In this document: piece after piece, positions 33,862 to 45,824 of the stretch
How positions within the stretch are numbered: the stretch's first letter is position 1
Layout of the letters: each line of letters opens with the position of its first letter
Assembly (NCBI RefSeq): GCF_028885435.1
Contig: NZ_CP118522.1
Coordinates: 124,001 to 188,000 of the forward strand
Length of the DNA: 64,000 nucleotides
Reading direction: 5' to 3'
Source of the DNA: Mesomycoplasma ovipneumoniae ATCC 29419
Lineage (GTDB): Bacteria > Bacillota_I > Bacilli_A > Mycoplasmatales > Metamycoplasmataceae
Notes under the pieces: generated by a model
Databases searched by the model: none
What the model was told of the DNA's origin: nothing
The model's input: the letters and a program-made list of their open reading frames with translations, nothing else
Program-made: the position numbers and the translations under genes

Positions 33862-34908
33862 ATGAGTCAAGAAAACAACAATTCAAAAATTAAACAAAAA
33901 AATGATTACTATAACCTTTCAGTTTCGCCTCTGGAATATGCCTATAACAATTTTTCGGGCAAAATGCGGTCAGTAAACTGAAATGTCATCAATGATCCTA
34001 AAGATTTAGAAGTTTGAACCCGTGTAGTTCAAAATTTCTGAATTCCAGAAAAAATTCCGCTTTCAAACGATTTAGAATCATGAAGAAGTCTGTCACCAGA
34101 ATGACAACAACTTGTAACCCGAACTTTTACAGGTCTAACTTTGCTTGATACAATTCAAGCAACAATTGGTGATGTAGCCCAAATTGGTCATTCTCTGACC
34201 GATCACGAGCAAGTTATATATGCTAATTTTGCCTTTATGGTGGGAGTTCATGCTCGTTCTTATGGTTCGATTTTTTCAACTTTTTGTTCAAGCGAGGAAA
34301 TCGAAGAGGCACACAATTGAGTAATAAATAATGAAAAATTACAAAAAAGAGCAAGAATCCTAATCCCTTTTTATGTTGGAAAAGATCCTTTAAAATCAAA
34401 AGTTGCTGCCGCACTAATGCCTGGTTTTCTACTTTATGGCGGTTTTTATCTCCCTTTTTACCTTTCTTCAAGATCAAAACTGCCAAATACTTCTGATATA
34501 ATTCGTTTAATTTTACGCGACAAAGTGATCCACAATTATTATTCAGGCTATAAATATCAAAGAAAAGTTGAAAAACTAAGTCCTGAAAAACAAAAAGAAA
34601 TGAAAGACTTTGTTTTTGATTTACTTTATAAATTAATCGACTTAGAAAAAGATTATTTATATGACTTATATTCTGAAGTTGGAATTGCTGAATCTGCAAT
34701 AAAATTTAGTCTTTATAATGCTGGCAAATTTTTACAAAATTTAGGATATGACTCACCTTTTACAAAAGAAGAAACTGAAATTGAACCTGAAGTTTTTAGT
34801 CAATTATCAGCTCGGGCAGACGAGAATCATGATTTTTTCTCAGGAAATGGTTCTTCTTATGTAATGGCCCTTGCTGAAGAAACTGAAGATGAAGACTGGG
34901 AGTTTTAA
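33862..34908 (+). CDS. nrdF: Ribonucleotide reductase beta subunit, metal-free class Ie type
   Basis: 348 residues; start after the strong Shine-Dalgarno GAGGTGG. The fold and flanking motifs are NrdF (LLDTIQAT, FYLPFYLSSR, YYSGYKYQ), but three of the four carboxylate metal ligands are replaced. Asp96 is kept; FMVGVHARSY has Val127 where a ligand Glu belongs (usual MEAVHAKSY); MPGFLLYGGF has Pro187 in place of Glu; LRDKVIH has Lys221 in place of Glu. His130 and His224 remain. This Val-Pro-Lys set is the signature of the class Ie R2 proteins first shown in Mesoplasma florum, which use a DOPA-type radical without metal; Tyr134 is the likely modified residue. It supplies the radical to NrdE for making deoxynucleotides. 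First gene of nrdF-nrdI-nrdE. Confidence 0.95.
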
Positions 34909-34909
34909 A

Positions 34910-35365
34910 ATGGAAAATAACAAAAAACCCTATGAATTAGGTGATTATTCTAAACCTAAAGGTGAAATTTTTCTTGTTTATTTCTCTTCAATTTCTAATA
35001 ATACTCACCGTTTTATTGAAAAGCTTGGCTTTAAAAATCAAAGAATTCCAATTGATCTTGACTCGCAAATTGAAGTCAATCAAGATTATGTACTTTTTTG
35101 TCCTACTTACAGCGGCGGAAAAGGTGAAACAAGCGGTTCGGTGCCAAAACCGGTAATAAAATTTTTAAATAATGAACAAAACCGTAAATTTTGTAAAGGA
35201 GTTATTGCCTCTGGAAACACTAATTTTGGCGATACATATGCTCTTGCTGGCCCGGTTTTGTCAAAAAAATTGAATGTCCCTTTTTTATATCACTTTGAGC
35301 TCTTAGGGACTTCTGACGATGTTATTAATGTTAAGACAATATTAAATAATTTTTGGGAAAAATAA
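34910..35365 (+). CDS. nrdI: NrdI flavodoxin-like activator of NrdF
   Basis: 151 residues. It starts one base after the nrdF stop, and its stop is immediately followed by the nrdE ATG. Flavodoxin-like FMN-binding pattern VYFSSISNNTHRFIEKLG near the N-terminus and PTYSGGKGE plus ASGNTNFGDTYALAGPVLS further on, all typical of NrdI. In ordinary class Ib systems NrdI makes the oxidant for the Mn2 cofactor; in class Ie it is needed to convert the NrdF tyrosine to the DOPA species. An upstream in-frame TTG exists inside nrdF but the ATG is the normal choice. Confidence 0.94.
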   Translation: MENNKKPYELGDYSKPKGEIFLVYFSSISNNTHRFIEKLGFKNQRIPIDLDSQIEVNQDYVLFCPTYSGGKGETSGSVPKPVIKFLNNEQNRKFCKGVIASGNTNFGDTYALAGPVLSKKLNVPFLYHFELLGTSDDVINVKTILNNFWEK

Positions 35366-37528
35366 ATGAAAACACACGACAAAAATCATGCTTTTAGTTC
35401 TAGTAGTTCTGAAAGTTATATTAGCCTAAATGCAAAGGCCAAATTATTTTCAAAAAATCCAGATGCATATAAATTTGATATTTTAGCCGGGCAAAAATAT
35501 ATTTCTGAACATATTGAGCCTCGATTTAAAGTATTTAATTCATTCAAAGACCGAATTAATTTTTTGCTTAGCCAAAATTATTATGACCCTGCAGTCATAA
35601 ATCAGTACTCATTTGAACAACTTGAGGAATTAAATCAAAAAGCTTGAAGTTACAATCATTTTTTCCCTTCATTTATGGGTGCTTTTAAATTTTATTCTTC
35701 ATATGCCCTAAAATCTGATGATAATCTAACATATTTAGAACATTTTCCTGACCGAGCTTTGTTAAATAGTTTATTTTTGGCTAACGGAAATTTTGAAGAC
35801 GCCAGAGAAATTCTTGAGCAAATAATGTTAGGCAGATTTCAACCAGCTACCCCAACTTTTTTAAATGCAGGAAAACTAAGAAGAGGAGAGTTTGTTTCTT
35901 GCTATTTGATTAGAGTTGAAGACAATATGGAATCAATTTCGCGGGCAATTACAACTTCTTTGCAACTTTCAAAGCGTGGTGGCGGAGTTAGTGTTTTGCT
36001 GACAAATTTACGTGAACTAGGGGCGCCAATTAAAAACATTGAAAATCAAGCAACAGGTGTAATTCCTGTCATGAAAATACTTGAAGACTCTTTTTCCTAT
36101 GCAAACCAACTTGGTCAACGTCAAGGTGCTGGTGCTGTTTATTTAAATGTTCACCATCCTGATATTCTGTCTTTCCTTGATACAAAAAGGGAAAATGCTG
36201 ATGAAAAAATCAGAATAAAATCGCTGTCTTTAGGCGTTATAATCCCAAATATAACACTGACCTTGGCTAAAAACAACGAACAAATGGCACTTTTTTCTGT
36301 CTATGACACCGAAAAATTTTACAAAAAACCTTTTAGTGACATTTCAATCACCCAAGAATACTACAAAATGCTAGATAATCCCAAAATTAAAAAAACCTTT
36401 ATTTCAGCAAGAAAATTATTTCAAACAATTGCTGAACTACAATTTGAAAGCGGTTATCCTTATATTTTATTTGAAGACACTGTTAATGATGCAAATGCTC
36501 ATCCTGATCGGGTTGTAATGTCAAATTTATGTTCAGAAATTACTCAACCTTCAACTCCAAGTTCTTATTTTCCTGACTTAAGTTTTAAAGAAATTGGCCA
36601 AGATATCTGTTGTAATTTAGGTTCACTAAATATTGACAAAGCCATGGAATCAGGTAGAGATTTTCAAAAAATGGTTCACTATTCAATCGTCGGACTTGAT
36701 AGTGTCTCAAGAAATTCTGATCTTTCAGTTGCCCCTTCAATTCAAAAAGGGAATAATTTAAACCACGCAATTGGACTTGGAGCTATGAATTTACACGGTT
36801 TTTTGGCCAAAAACCAAATAATGTATGACTCAGAAGAAGCTCTTGACTTTACAAATATTTTCTTTTATTGTCTAGCATTTTCTGCTTTTAAGTCTTCTTT
36901 AGAATTGGCAAAAAAATTTGGGCCTTTTGCTGGTTTTGAAAAAACCACATTTGCCAGCGGCAAATATTTTGAAAAATATACAAAAGTTGATAAGTCCACT
37001 TTTGTACCAAAAACCGCTAGAATTCAGCAACTTTTTGAAGACTATCAAGTTGAAATTCCCTCTCAACAAGACTGAATTGAACTTGTCGAGCAAATTAAAA
37101 CTCACGGAATTGCAAATTCACATTTAATGGCAATTGCTCCAACTGGGTCAATTTCTTATCTTAATTCTTGTACTCCTTCATTGCAGCCGGTTGTTGCCCC
37201 TGTTGAAGTTAGAAAAGAAGGGAAATTAGGGCGAATTTATGTTCCTTCATATCAATTAGGACCAAAAACATATGACTTTTATCAAAAAGGAGCATACGAA
37301 CTTGGACCAATTCCAATTATTAACATGGTCGCCGAGGCCCAAAAACACGTGGACCAGTCAATTTCAATGACATTATTTTTAACTGACAAAGCAACAACTC
37401 GCGACTTAAATAAAGCATATATTCATGCCTTTAAAAAAGGTTGCAAGTCAATTTATTATGTAAGAATTCGCCAAGATGTCCTTGAAGATTCAGAAAACTA
37501 TGAATTTTGCGAGTCTTGTGCCGTTTAA
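35366..37528 (+). CDS. nrdE: Ribonucleoside-diphosphate reductase alpha subunit, class Ib type
   Basis: 720 residues. Catalytic subunit that reduces ribonucleoside diphosphates to deoxy forms. Seen: [40 protein letters not shown] (substrate-site Cys), CCNLGSLNI, the APTGSISYL motif and the C-terminal redox pair in CESCAV that is reduced by a NrdH or thioredoxin. No N-terminal ATP-cone is apparent, as expected of class Ib. TGA gives Trp in QKAWSYN and QQDWIEL. Terminal gene of the operon; it converges on dUTPase across a shared hairpin. Confidence 0.96.
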
Positions 37529-37558
37529 TTTTTCAAAATAAAATTATTTTGAAAAATT
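37527..37558. terminator. Bidirectional terminator between nrdE and dUTPase
   Basis: A 15-bp perfect stem, AATTTTTCAAAATAA/TTATTTTGAAAAATT with a 2-base loop, has T/A runs inside the arms and serves two convergent genes. Confidence 0.7.
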
Positions 37559-37562
37559 AAAT

Positions 37563-38072
37563 TTAATATTGATTTTTAATTCTTTCAAGATTTTTATTGT
37601 ACTTTTCCAAATAAGCTTGAGTTACTTGATCAATATTTCAGTTCAAAATTTCAATAAAGCCAAGGAAATATTCAAACAAATTCACAAGAGTTTCTTTTTC
37701 CTTTTTATGCAAAAACTCAGAGGCTAAAATAAAGACTTTTTTAAATTGTTCGTTAATATCTTCGTTCTCAACAAATTTTGTTTCAAAAACTTGTTGGCTC
37801 TGAAAGTGAATTCCGGCTGAAACAAGAAAATGAATTGCATCAACAAATTCTTCGATAGTTTTATCAAAATTAGACTTTTTGTTAATTTTTCAATATTTAA
37901 AGCTTTCAATTTCATTTGCAAATTCAGCAATTTCGACTATCGCAGCAATTATTACCTTATCTTGCCATTGGTGATCAACCTTTGTAATTAAATCATTACC
38001 ATAACTATATTCAGCAAAAAGTTTATCTAAAATTTTTTGTTTTTCAAAAATTAGTTTTAAATCAACAATCAT
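37563..38072 (-). CDS. Dimeric all-alpha dUTPase-like NTP pyrophosphatase
   Basis: 169 residues. The chelating motifs of the dimeric dUTPase (dUTPase_2, MazG-related) family are visible: VEIAEFANEIESFKYW (Glu47, Glu50 and Glu54 region) and EEFVDAIHFLVSAG (Glu75, Asp78), preceded by the helix LFEKQKILDKLF. The family splits dUTP to dUMP and pyrophosphate with Mg2+, keeping uracil out of DNA and feeding dTMP synthesis, which fits its position facing nrdE. Several TGA Trp codons (KYWKINK, LNWNID). An ITP/dCTP pyrophosphatase role is possible within the superfamily. Confidence 0.85.
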
Positions 38073-38164
38073 ATTACTTCACACAAAAAAATATATAATT
38101 AATAAATGTATAATTATATATTTTTTTGTTTATTTTTCAAAGAAAAAAAATTATTTTGCATTTT

Positions 38165-38734
38165 CCAGAGTTTCCTGGTTTGGTGGCAAAAATTCACTTT
38201 TTAGTGGATAAAAATATACAAAAATAACGGTAAATCCGTGTTTTTTTAGCTAAAGTCTTAATTTTTATTATTTTAAAATTAGCCTTTTGTAAAAAAAAAA
38301 AAAAATGCTTGGTCTAGAAAAAAATTCTGTTATAATTAGAGTCACTTAAGAATAATTAATAAATTTGATATTGAATTAAGGGAGAATTAGTTATGTTTTT
38401 GTCATAAAAAAATCAGAAAATGCGAATTATCCATTATGTTTTTAAATATAATGGAATGTCTTAAATTTACCCGTTTAGAAATCTTTAAATTTAGGGCTTT
38501 TGGTTATTGTTCTTTCAAAACTTCATATATTTTTTTAGGCTCAATTTAAGTAAAAACGAGTTTTCTATTTACATTGAGTTTAAATAGTAGTTGTTTTTTT
38601 CTTTCGTGAGTGTTAGATTTAAAATTTAGTGTTTTTACTTTGATAGTTATTTTTCCTTTGTTTGCTAAAAAGTTAAAAAAGTGCCCAAAAAACAGACACT
38701 TTTTTAAGATTATCTCATCAAACTGGGAAACTCG
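38165..38734 (+). mobile_element. TIR element copy E (opposite orientation)
   Basis: A full-length copy inverted with respect to copies A-D: it begins ccagagtttcctggtttggt and ends catcaaactgggaaactcg. The plus-strand promoter (TTGGTC ... TATAAT at about 38331-38336) follows an A15 tract; then AAGGGAG and ATG at 38392 opening MFLS-stop, the paired arms and the end hairpin. A 17-base A-rich near-repeat (38143-38159 and 38736-38752, two mismatches) may be the target duplication; the right copy covers the stop codon region of the next gene. Confidence 0.75.
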
Positions 38735-38743
38735 CAAAAAAAA

Positions 38744-39916
38744 TTATTCTGGTTTTTTTGAATTATTTAAAATAGTTTTTCGAGCATTTTCAGGCAAAGA
38801 TTTGCCATATTCAAAGTAATGGCCAATTTCCTTAAAGGCATTTTTACTTATTTTTAATTTTTCAAATTCTTCTGGTTCGAGACTTAATTTTATTGGCTGA
38901 TTTTTCTCAATTTTTTCAACAAAATCAGGATCAGGTACAAATGCTGAGGAAATTCCGACAAAATCAGAAAATTGAATAGCTTCGACTGTTTTTTCTAAGG
39001 AATTTATTGAACCACTAGCGATAACCGGGATTTTTCCTTGTAATTTTTCATAAACTACATCGGAAATTAAGCGGTTAAAATTATTTGATTTTGAACGAAC
39101 TTTGTCACGAAAAACGTCAAAACCCCAACCGGCAATTGCAAGGTAAGAAATTTTTATCCCCCTTTTTTCGATTAAATCTAAGAAATCTAGGAAATTTTCG
39201 ACTGTGTAACCTAAATTATCGCCTCTTCGTTCCTCAGGTGTTGCCCGGTAACCTAACAAAAAATTAGGATTTTTTGATTTTAAAATAGTTTTTTGTACCT
39301 TTTCTAATATTTCTACTAAAAACCGAGATCTATTTTCAATATTTTGACAGCCATATTTATCATTTCGCTTGTTAGTATAATGTGAGAAAAATTCTTGCGG
39401 TAATAATTTTTGGGCTGAAGAAATTTCAACCCCATCAAAACCAGCCTTAATTGCCCTTAGACAAGCATCTGCATATTGGCTAACAATTTTTTGAATTTGT
39501 TTTTGTGTAAGACGAAAAACCTTGTATTTTACAGGATAATTTCGCTTTTCAGCACTAGGCCCATAGCAAAAACCATCTTTTTCAATTTTTGAAACAGAGT
39601 GAGAACCAGCATGAATTAATTGCAAAATTGCGATACTTCCCTTTGATTTTATTGCTTTTGCAAGTTTTGCTAGACCTTCAATATCGCTGTCATTTTCGAT
39701 ACTATGACCATATTTGAACAAACTACCTGATTTACAAACATAAACTCCGCCTGTAATTGTCATTGGCGCACTATGAGCTCTAGCACTAAAAAAATCTAAA
39801 TCTGCTTGGCAAACTTGGCCCTTTTCAGAAAGATTAAGATTAATTGGGCTAAAAACAAATCGGTTTTTTAATGTGAAATTACCAATTTGATACGGTTTAA
39901 AAAGTTTGTTTTTCAT
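38744..39916 (-). CDS. Old Yellow Enzyme-family NADH:flavin oxidoreductase
   Basis: 390 residues, FMN-dependent TIM-barrel enzyme of the OYE family: LFKPYQIGNFTLKNRFVFSPI at the N-terminus, MTITGGVYV, AILQLIHAGSHS, the substrate-side AIKAGFDGVEISSAQKLLPQEFFSHYTNKRNDKYG block, and the phosphate-binding end PVIASGSINSLEKTVEAIQFSDFVGISSAFVPDPDF. The HAGR-type Arg is Ser (HAGSHS), and the usual AHGYLL reads SAQKLL. It is the last gene of the gcvH-sirtuin-lplA operon; OYE-like flavoproteins accompany class M sirtuin operons in Gram-positive pathogens, suggesting a redox role there. Confidence 0.9.
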   Translation of the reverse strand: MKNKLFKPYQIGNFTLKNRFVFSPINLNLSEKGQVCQADLDFFSARAHSAPMTITGGVYVCKSGSLFKYGHSIENDSDIEGLAKLAKAIKSKGSIAILQLIHAGSHSVSKIEKDGFCYGPSAEKRNYPVKYKVFRLTQKQIQKIVSQYADACLRAIKAGFDGVEISSAQKLLPQEFFSHYTNKRNDKYGCQNIENRSRFLVEILEKVQKTILKSKNPNFLLGYRATPEERRGDNLGYTVENFLDFLDLIEKRGIKISYLAIAGWGFDVFRDKVRSKSNNFNRLISDVVYEKLQGKIPVIASGSINSLEKTVEAIQFSDFVGISSAFVPDPDFVEKIEKNQPIKLSLEPEEFEKLKISKNAFKEIGHYFEYGKSLPENARKTILNNSKKPE

Positions 39917-39918
39917 AT

Positions 39919-40949
<1,031 letters not shown>

Positions 40950-40951
40950 TT

Positions 40952-41815
40952 TTATTCCTGTTCTGTTATTTTTTGTAGAAGTAATTTAATATCCTCATGA
41001 AAAAAATAGGATTTTTCAAGAATATCCTTGTTAGTACGGTATTTTTTCTGATTTATAACTAGATATTTTGCATTTTTGAATTTTTTTGTCATCTCTTGAA
41101 ACGGCAATTTAATTAATTGCGGGGTCGTAAATCCAACCCCTATTTCAAGAAAAACTAAGTTTTTATCTTTATTTTGTTCAATAAAATTATTGTAATTTGC
41201 TTTTTGGTTGTCGAAGTTTTGGTCTTCTACCATTCCTTTAAACGAAATTCTTTTGTTTATTTCTAAAAAGGCATTACATTCTGGGCATTTTGGCAATAAA
41301 TTATAGTCAACCTTCATATTTTTTTGATTTTGTACCATTTTTAGAATCAATTCATCATCTTGGTATAAAAAATTTTTACACATTTTTGAGCACTGCATTA
41401 AATTATATTTACCCTGGATGTAAAAAATTTTTTGATTGTCAAATCCTGATTTTTCAAAAAAACTATCAGAATTTGTGGTTATTATAAAAAAATTCTTATT
41501 TTCTAAAATTTTTTTCAAATTCAAAAAACTTTCTGATTCTTTAAGATCTAAAAAATTAACTTTTGCAAATCTACTATGAAAAGCTCAGTATACTTCTCAT
41601 GATCCAAAATCATAAAGCGAAGCTTGAAGCATATCTAAAAAATGGTATTTTTCGATAAAATCTTTAAACTTATCACTGAATTTTGATCCATAATAATTAT
41701 TTCCATCTGCACTTGTTAGTCCTGAACCAACTCCAACAACAATTGCATCAGCTGAATCAAGGATTTTCTTAATTTCTATCGCTTGATCTAGTATACTAAA
41801 AGTCCTCAAGTTCAT
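40952..41815 (-). CDS. Class M sirtuin (SirTM), protein ADP-ribosyltransferase
   Basis: 287 residues from the ATG overlapping gcvH (a GTG 9 bases upstream is possible). NAD-binding start IVVGVGSGLTSADG, then SLYDFGSWEVYWAFHSRF, IITTNSDSFF, and FYIQGKYN, where Gln takes the place of the catalytic His of deacylase sirtuins, as in SirTM. Four zinc cysteines fit CSKMC and CPEC. FLEIGVGFTTPQLIKLPFQEM closes the fold. SirTM enzymes ADP-ribosylate a lipoylated GcvH-like protein encoded alongside. The operon here has acceptor, sirtuin, ligase and OYE, but no macrodomain hydrolase in the window. TGA Trp codons occur at the SWEVYWAF segment. Confidence 0.9.
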
Positions 41816-42128
41816 CAAATTCACTTTGGTCTATATCTTTTGCTTTAAAAAGTCAATTTTTATCTGACTCATGCGAATTCAAAATTTTTGGATCCTTTTC
41901 AGCTAATTGATTAAGTTCAATAATTCTACATTTTAAGGGTGTTTTTATTGAAAAAACAGTTTTTGATGCTTCAATTTTAGCGACAACATCATCTTTTTCT
42001 AGTTGTTTTTTATTAGTAAATTTTAAAAATCCGATTGTTCCAAGATCATCTTGTAATTCGGCCGTTAAATAGATAGTAAAAATTTCATTTTTTTGTTCAA
42101 TTATCAAGAAATTAGCAATTTTTTTCAT
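41796..42128 (-). CDS. GcvH-like lipoyl carrier protein (GcvH-L)
   Basis: 110 residues; start ATG after AAGAGG. Biotinyl/lipoyl fold: LTAELQDDLGTIGFLKFTNKKQLEKDDVVAKIEASKTVFSI... with the lipoyl-lysine in EASKT (ESVKA in ordinary GcvH), followed by TPLKCRIIELNQLAEKDPKILNSHE. No other glycine-cleavage genes are nearby; instead it heads an operon with a class M sirtuin, lipoate ligase and OYE, the setting of the GcvH-L proteins that are lipoylated and then ADP-ribosylated. Its last 20 bases overlap the sirtuin start. A TGA Trp follows HESDKN. The longer upstream frame lacks a ribosome site. Confidence 0.9.
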
Positions 42129-42472
42129 AGCAATCCTCTTAAATTTTTTGTTAATATCTAAAATGATATTACCACAAAAAAGCAACTAATGGCAAAAAAT
42201 CTATAAATATAAATAAATAAGTTCAAAAATTCGATAAATTACTATATTAATTTCAAAAAAATCAAGAATACAGCGTCAAATTGAGAGAATGGAGAATTAC
42301 ATTTAAAAACAAAATTATAAACAGTCACTACTTTTTTATAAAATTATAAAAAATTATTGTAGATAAAATTAAAATCAACATGTTTCTAATTAAATAATTT
42401 TTACTTTCTTAGCAAATTATAGACTTTAATTAAAAAATTAATTTGAAATACAAAAATATTTTGTAAAAATGG

Positions 42473-42535
<63 letters not shown>

Positions 42536-42550
42536 TAGAAAGGCACAATT

Positions 42551-43414
42551 ATGATTATTTCAAAATTAAAAAAAATTTTAGGCTTCACTTTTATTGGTCT
42601 TATTCCTGTAACATTTTTTTCTTATAGTAGCGTCCACAACAACATAAATTTAACAAGCGAAAAATCGCAACCTCAATTATTTTCATATTATAAACCAGAC
42701 AAAGCATGAAGAGCAACAAAAGCACAGCTTATTTTAAACGAACTTCGCGGATCAAATCACAAGGGACTATCTAAAAAAAATGATTACAATGGTTACAATA
42801 GTTACTTTAATCCAAAAGATTTTAATCCAGAAGAACTTGATTTTGAAGAAAATCACAAAATCCGAATAACCGATCAAGGAGAATTAGAAATTCTTATTAA
42901 GGGCGTTAAACAAGTTGTATATTGGGGCGGATTATTTTGGCAAGATAAAGCTGCGTGATTAGGAAGAGCAGAAATTCAGTACACCAAAAACAGAAATTTT
43001 TCCAATTATTATAATTATTATTATAATTATAAACCAGATGAAATTAATTTAAAGACGCATTCTTGAATTTCTGGACTAGCTACCCCGTCTTTTGTAATAA
43101 ATGGTAAGGTAGCTTATGCTACTAAAAAAAGGGAAGTAACTGCTGAACTTGGTGCATCAGTAAAATTTGAATTTAATTCCTATGAATTAATAGAAACATT
43201 TGAAAAAAGAAATGCTGATAGACTAGTAATGAATTATCAAGGTGTTGGATGGAATTACAAAATATCAGATTTCGGTCAATATGCAACCGGATTAGTGATA
43301 GATGACTATGAATATACTTCAATCGCAACAAATAACCCGCTGATTCGCGACAAAAATTCAAATTACAGACCCGCCATATTCCCGCATTATATGGATAAAA
43401 AAAGTAAATTTTAA
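42551..43414 (+). CDS. Exported protein of unknown function linked to ABC pair
   Basis: 287 residues. N-terminal signal MIISKLKKILGFTFIGLIPVTFFSYSS without a lipobox cysteine, so probably secreted or anchored by its hydrophobic end. The mature part is rich in Asn, Tyr and Trp (VVYWGGLFWQDKAAW; NYYNYYYNYKPD) and contains VINGKVAYATKKREVTAELGASVKFEFNSYE. TGA codons in frame read as Trp (DKAWRAT, AAWLGR, HSWISG). Its stop is two bases before the next ATG, so it is co-translated with a fused ABC transporter of the lactococcin-972 type; in such loci the first gene often encodes the exported peptide, but this is larger than known bacteriocins. I do not recognise the family. Confidence 0.75.
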
Positions 43415-43416
43415 TA

Positions 43417-45735
43417 ATGATAAAAATAGAAAAATTAACTAAAAAAATTGATAATAATTTTATTTTTAATAATTTAAATCTGGAAATCCCTTTAAATAAA
43501 ATTACATTTGTAATCGGAAAATCTGGAATTGGTAAATCCACGCTTATTAATTTAATTGCCGGATTTACAAAAAAAGACAGTGGAAAAATTTCTTTTTTTG
43601 ACAAAAATGGTTCTGAATTGGAAAAACCATTAGTTGATGTTGTTTTTCAAGACTTTAATTTAATTGAGTCATTAAGCATAAAAAATAATATTTTAATAGC
43701 AAATCACATTTTGAATCGTGAATCAGATGATTTAGAAATACAACAAGCCGCGAATTCTATCGGTATTGAAACCAACAAATTAGATCAGCTAGCGAAAAAC
43801 TTATCGGGTGGTGAAAAACAACGTGCTGCATTTTTAAGAAGTCTATCAAGAAAAAGTGATTTTATTTTGCTTGATGAGCCAACTGGTAATTTGGACCATG
43901 AAAATTCCATTGCCTTACTCGATTTGTTAGTTAAAGCTTCTGAAAGTAAAACAATTTTAATTGTTAGTCATGATTTAGAATTAGCAAACCAATATGCTGA
44001 TCAAATTATTAATTTAGAAAATTTATCCGTTAATGTTATAGAAAATAACAAACAAATTAATGTTGAATCAAAAAATAAACACTCAAACCCAATATCAAAC
44101 CAAGTCTATAAAAAACCTGGTTTCTTACAAAAATTTAAAGTAGCTTTATTGCTTGTGCTCGCGGATTTTAAGTCAAAAATTACGAGTTTTATTTTAGTTT
44201 TAGTAACATTTTTTGCTTTAATTTTTAGCATGGTTATTTTCATGAACTTACATGTTTCAGCAAAAAATATAGTCACTGACACGCTTGCCCAATCAAATTT
44301 TGATGCTATTGCAATTCGCGAAAAGGATATTATTTCTTTAGCCCCTGAAGAAATCGACCAACTTAAAAAGGATAACCCCAAAATAAAACACACTAGTTTA
44401 CTATATAGTAGCCTTAAAGATTATACATTCATCTATAATGATAATGTTTCTCTCAATAATCGTTCTATTCGATCAACTGATGAATCCGATTTTTTTAAAA
44501 ACAGATTTAGTTCATTTAGTAAAGATGGAAATTTTAGTAATAGGTTTATTACCAATCCAAATGAAGTTATCCTCTCACAAAAATTAATTGAAGAATTAGA
44601 AATTGATAATCCAATCGGAAAAACAATTAAAATTGTTCACCTTAATTCATTAAATTTAGGGGAAAACCTTGAAGATTTAGTTCCCTTTTCTGAATCAGCA
44701 ACAATTGTGGGAATTTTAGATAAGTCTCTTGATGATGGTAACAATTTTTCGCTTGTTCACATAGATAAACTAAAGTCAGTTTATCAAAAATCAAAACCAA
44801 TTGAAAAAGAAAGTAAATTTGATCAATTTGATTTTTTACCTGATGATTATTTTTCATTAGACTTTGAAAAGTATGTTTTTAGTAGGCCAACAACCGTAGA
44901 AACTGACGAGACACTTGCAAAACCCAATAAAATACATAAGTCTTTCTATGAGAATTCAAATCAAGCCAATTCAATAAACTTAAAAAATGGTACATTGCCT
45001 AAAAATTTTAATGAAATAGCAGTTAGCTCGAATATAACTGACAAAACAGGAAAACTTTTAAAAATTTCTAACAATAAAAATACTTTAATTTTTAAAGTTG
45101 TTGGAGTTTTTGATCCTGAAAAAGATGAGGAAAATATTGCTATTTTTAACAATAATATTGAAAAATATTCCAACGAATTACTTCCAATAGCTGCTGTGGT
45201 TTATTTTGATCATGATAATTTATATAATAATATTACTGAATTTTTAAATAAATATAGTAAACTGGGCGTTAGTCGTTATTACTCGACAAATGGCGGCCCG
45301 GATCAAATTCTAAATCGAGCAATTTCCTCTCAATATACTTTGTTATTAATTATTTTTGTGTCAATAATAATTTTTGGAATAAGTTTGTTAATTTTTGTGT
45401 CATTATATGCAACTAATCTTTCTAAATTCAAGAAAAAATCAATTGGTATTCTAAAGTCTCTTGGTGGCAAAACATCACAAATTTTCTTGTATCATTGATT
45501 AAATTTGGTAATACTTTCTGCTTTTGTTTTCGTTTTTGGTATTATATTTTCAATTTCTTTTGTGCCTTTAATTTATGGTGCAATTTCACATCAAAATTCA
45601 ATTTTTCCTGATTATCAGCAAATTAGCGTTATTTTTATAATTATCTGGTTTGCTAGTTTCCTTATTTTATCAATCATATATTCATTAATTTCTTATATAA
45701 CTTATAAAAAAGATATTGTGGCATTATTAAAATAA
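43417..45735 (+). CDS. Fused ABC ATPase-permease, MacB/lactococcin-972 export type (first of pair, second locus)
   Basis: 772 residues, the counterpart of the 15978-18260 gene. ATPase domain: GKSGIGKST (34-42), VVFQDFNLIESLSIKNNILIANHIL (nearly identical to the other locus), LSGGEKQRAAFLRSLSRKSDFILLDEPTGNLD, IVSHD. First helix about residues 245-270, a long extracytoplasmic domain, then three helices with FKKKSIGILKSLGGKTSQIF and end KKDIVALLK. The TGA Trp after FLYH joins the last helices. It follows the exported-protein gene by 2 bases and is followed by its shorter partner after 89 bases. Confidence 0.87.
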
Positions 45736-45824
45736 TTTTTAAAAATTATTAAAATTATATTTTTTTATCAAAAGCCTTAATTTTATTATGTTGAATAAGA
45801 AGAATACAATAAACTCGGAGCAAA

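Noticed and set aside
34235..34699. 154-codon minus-strand frame within nrdF
   Set aside because: It is antisense to the conserved NrdF frame, with no ribosome site.
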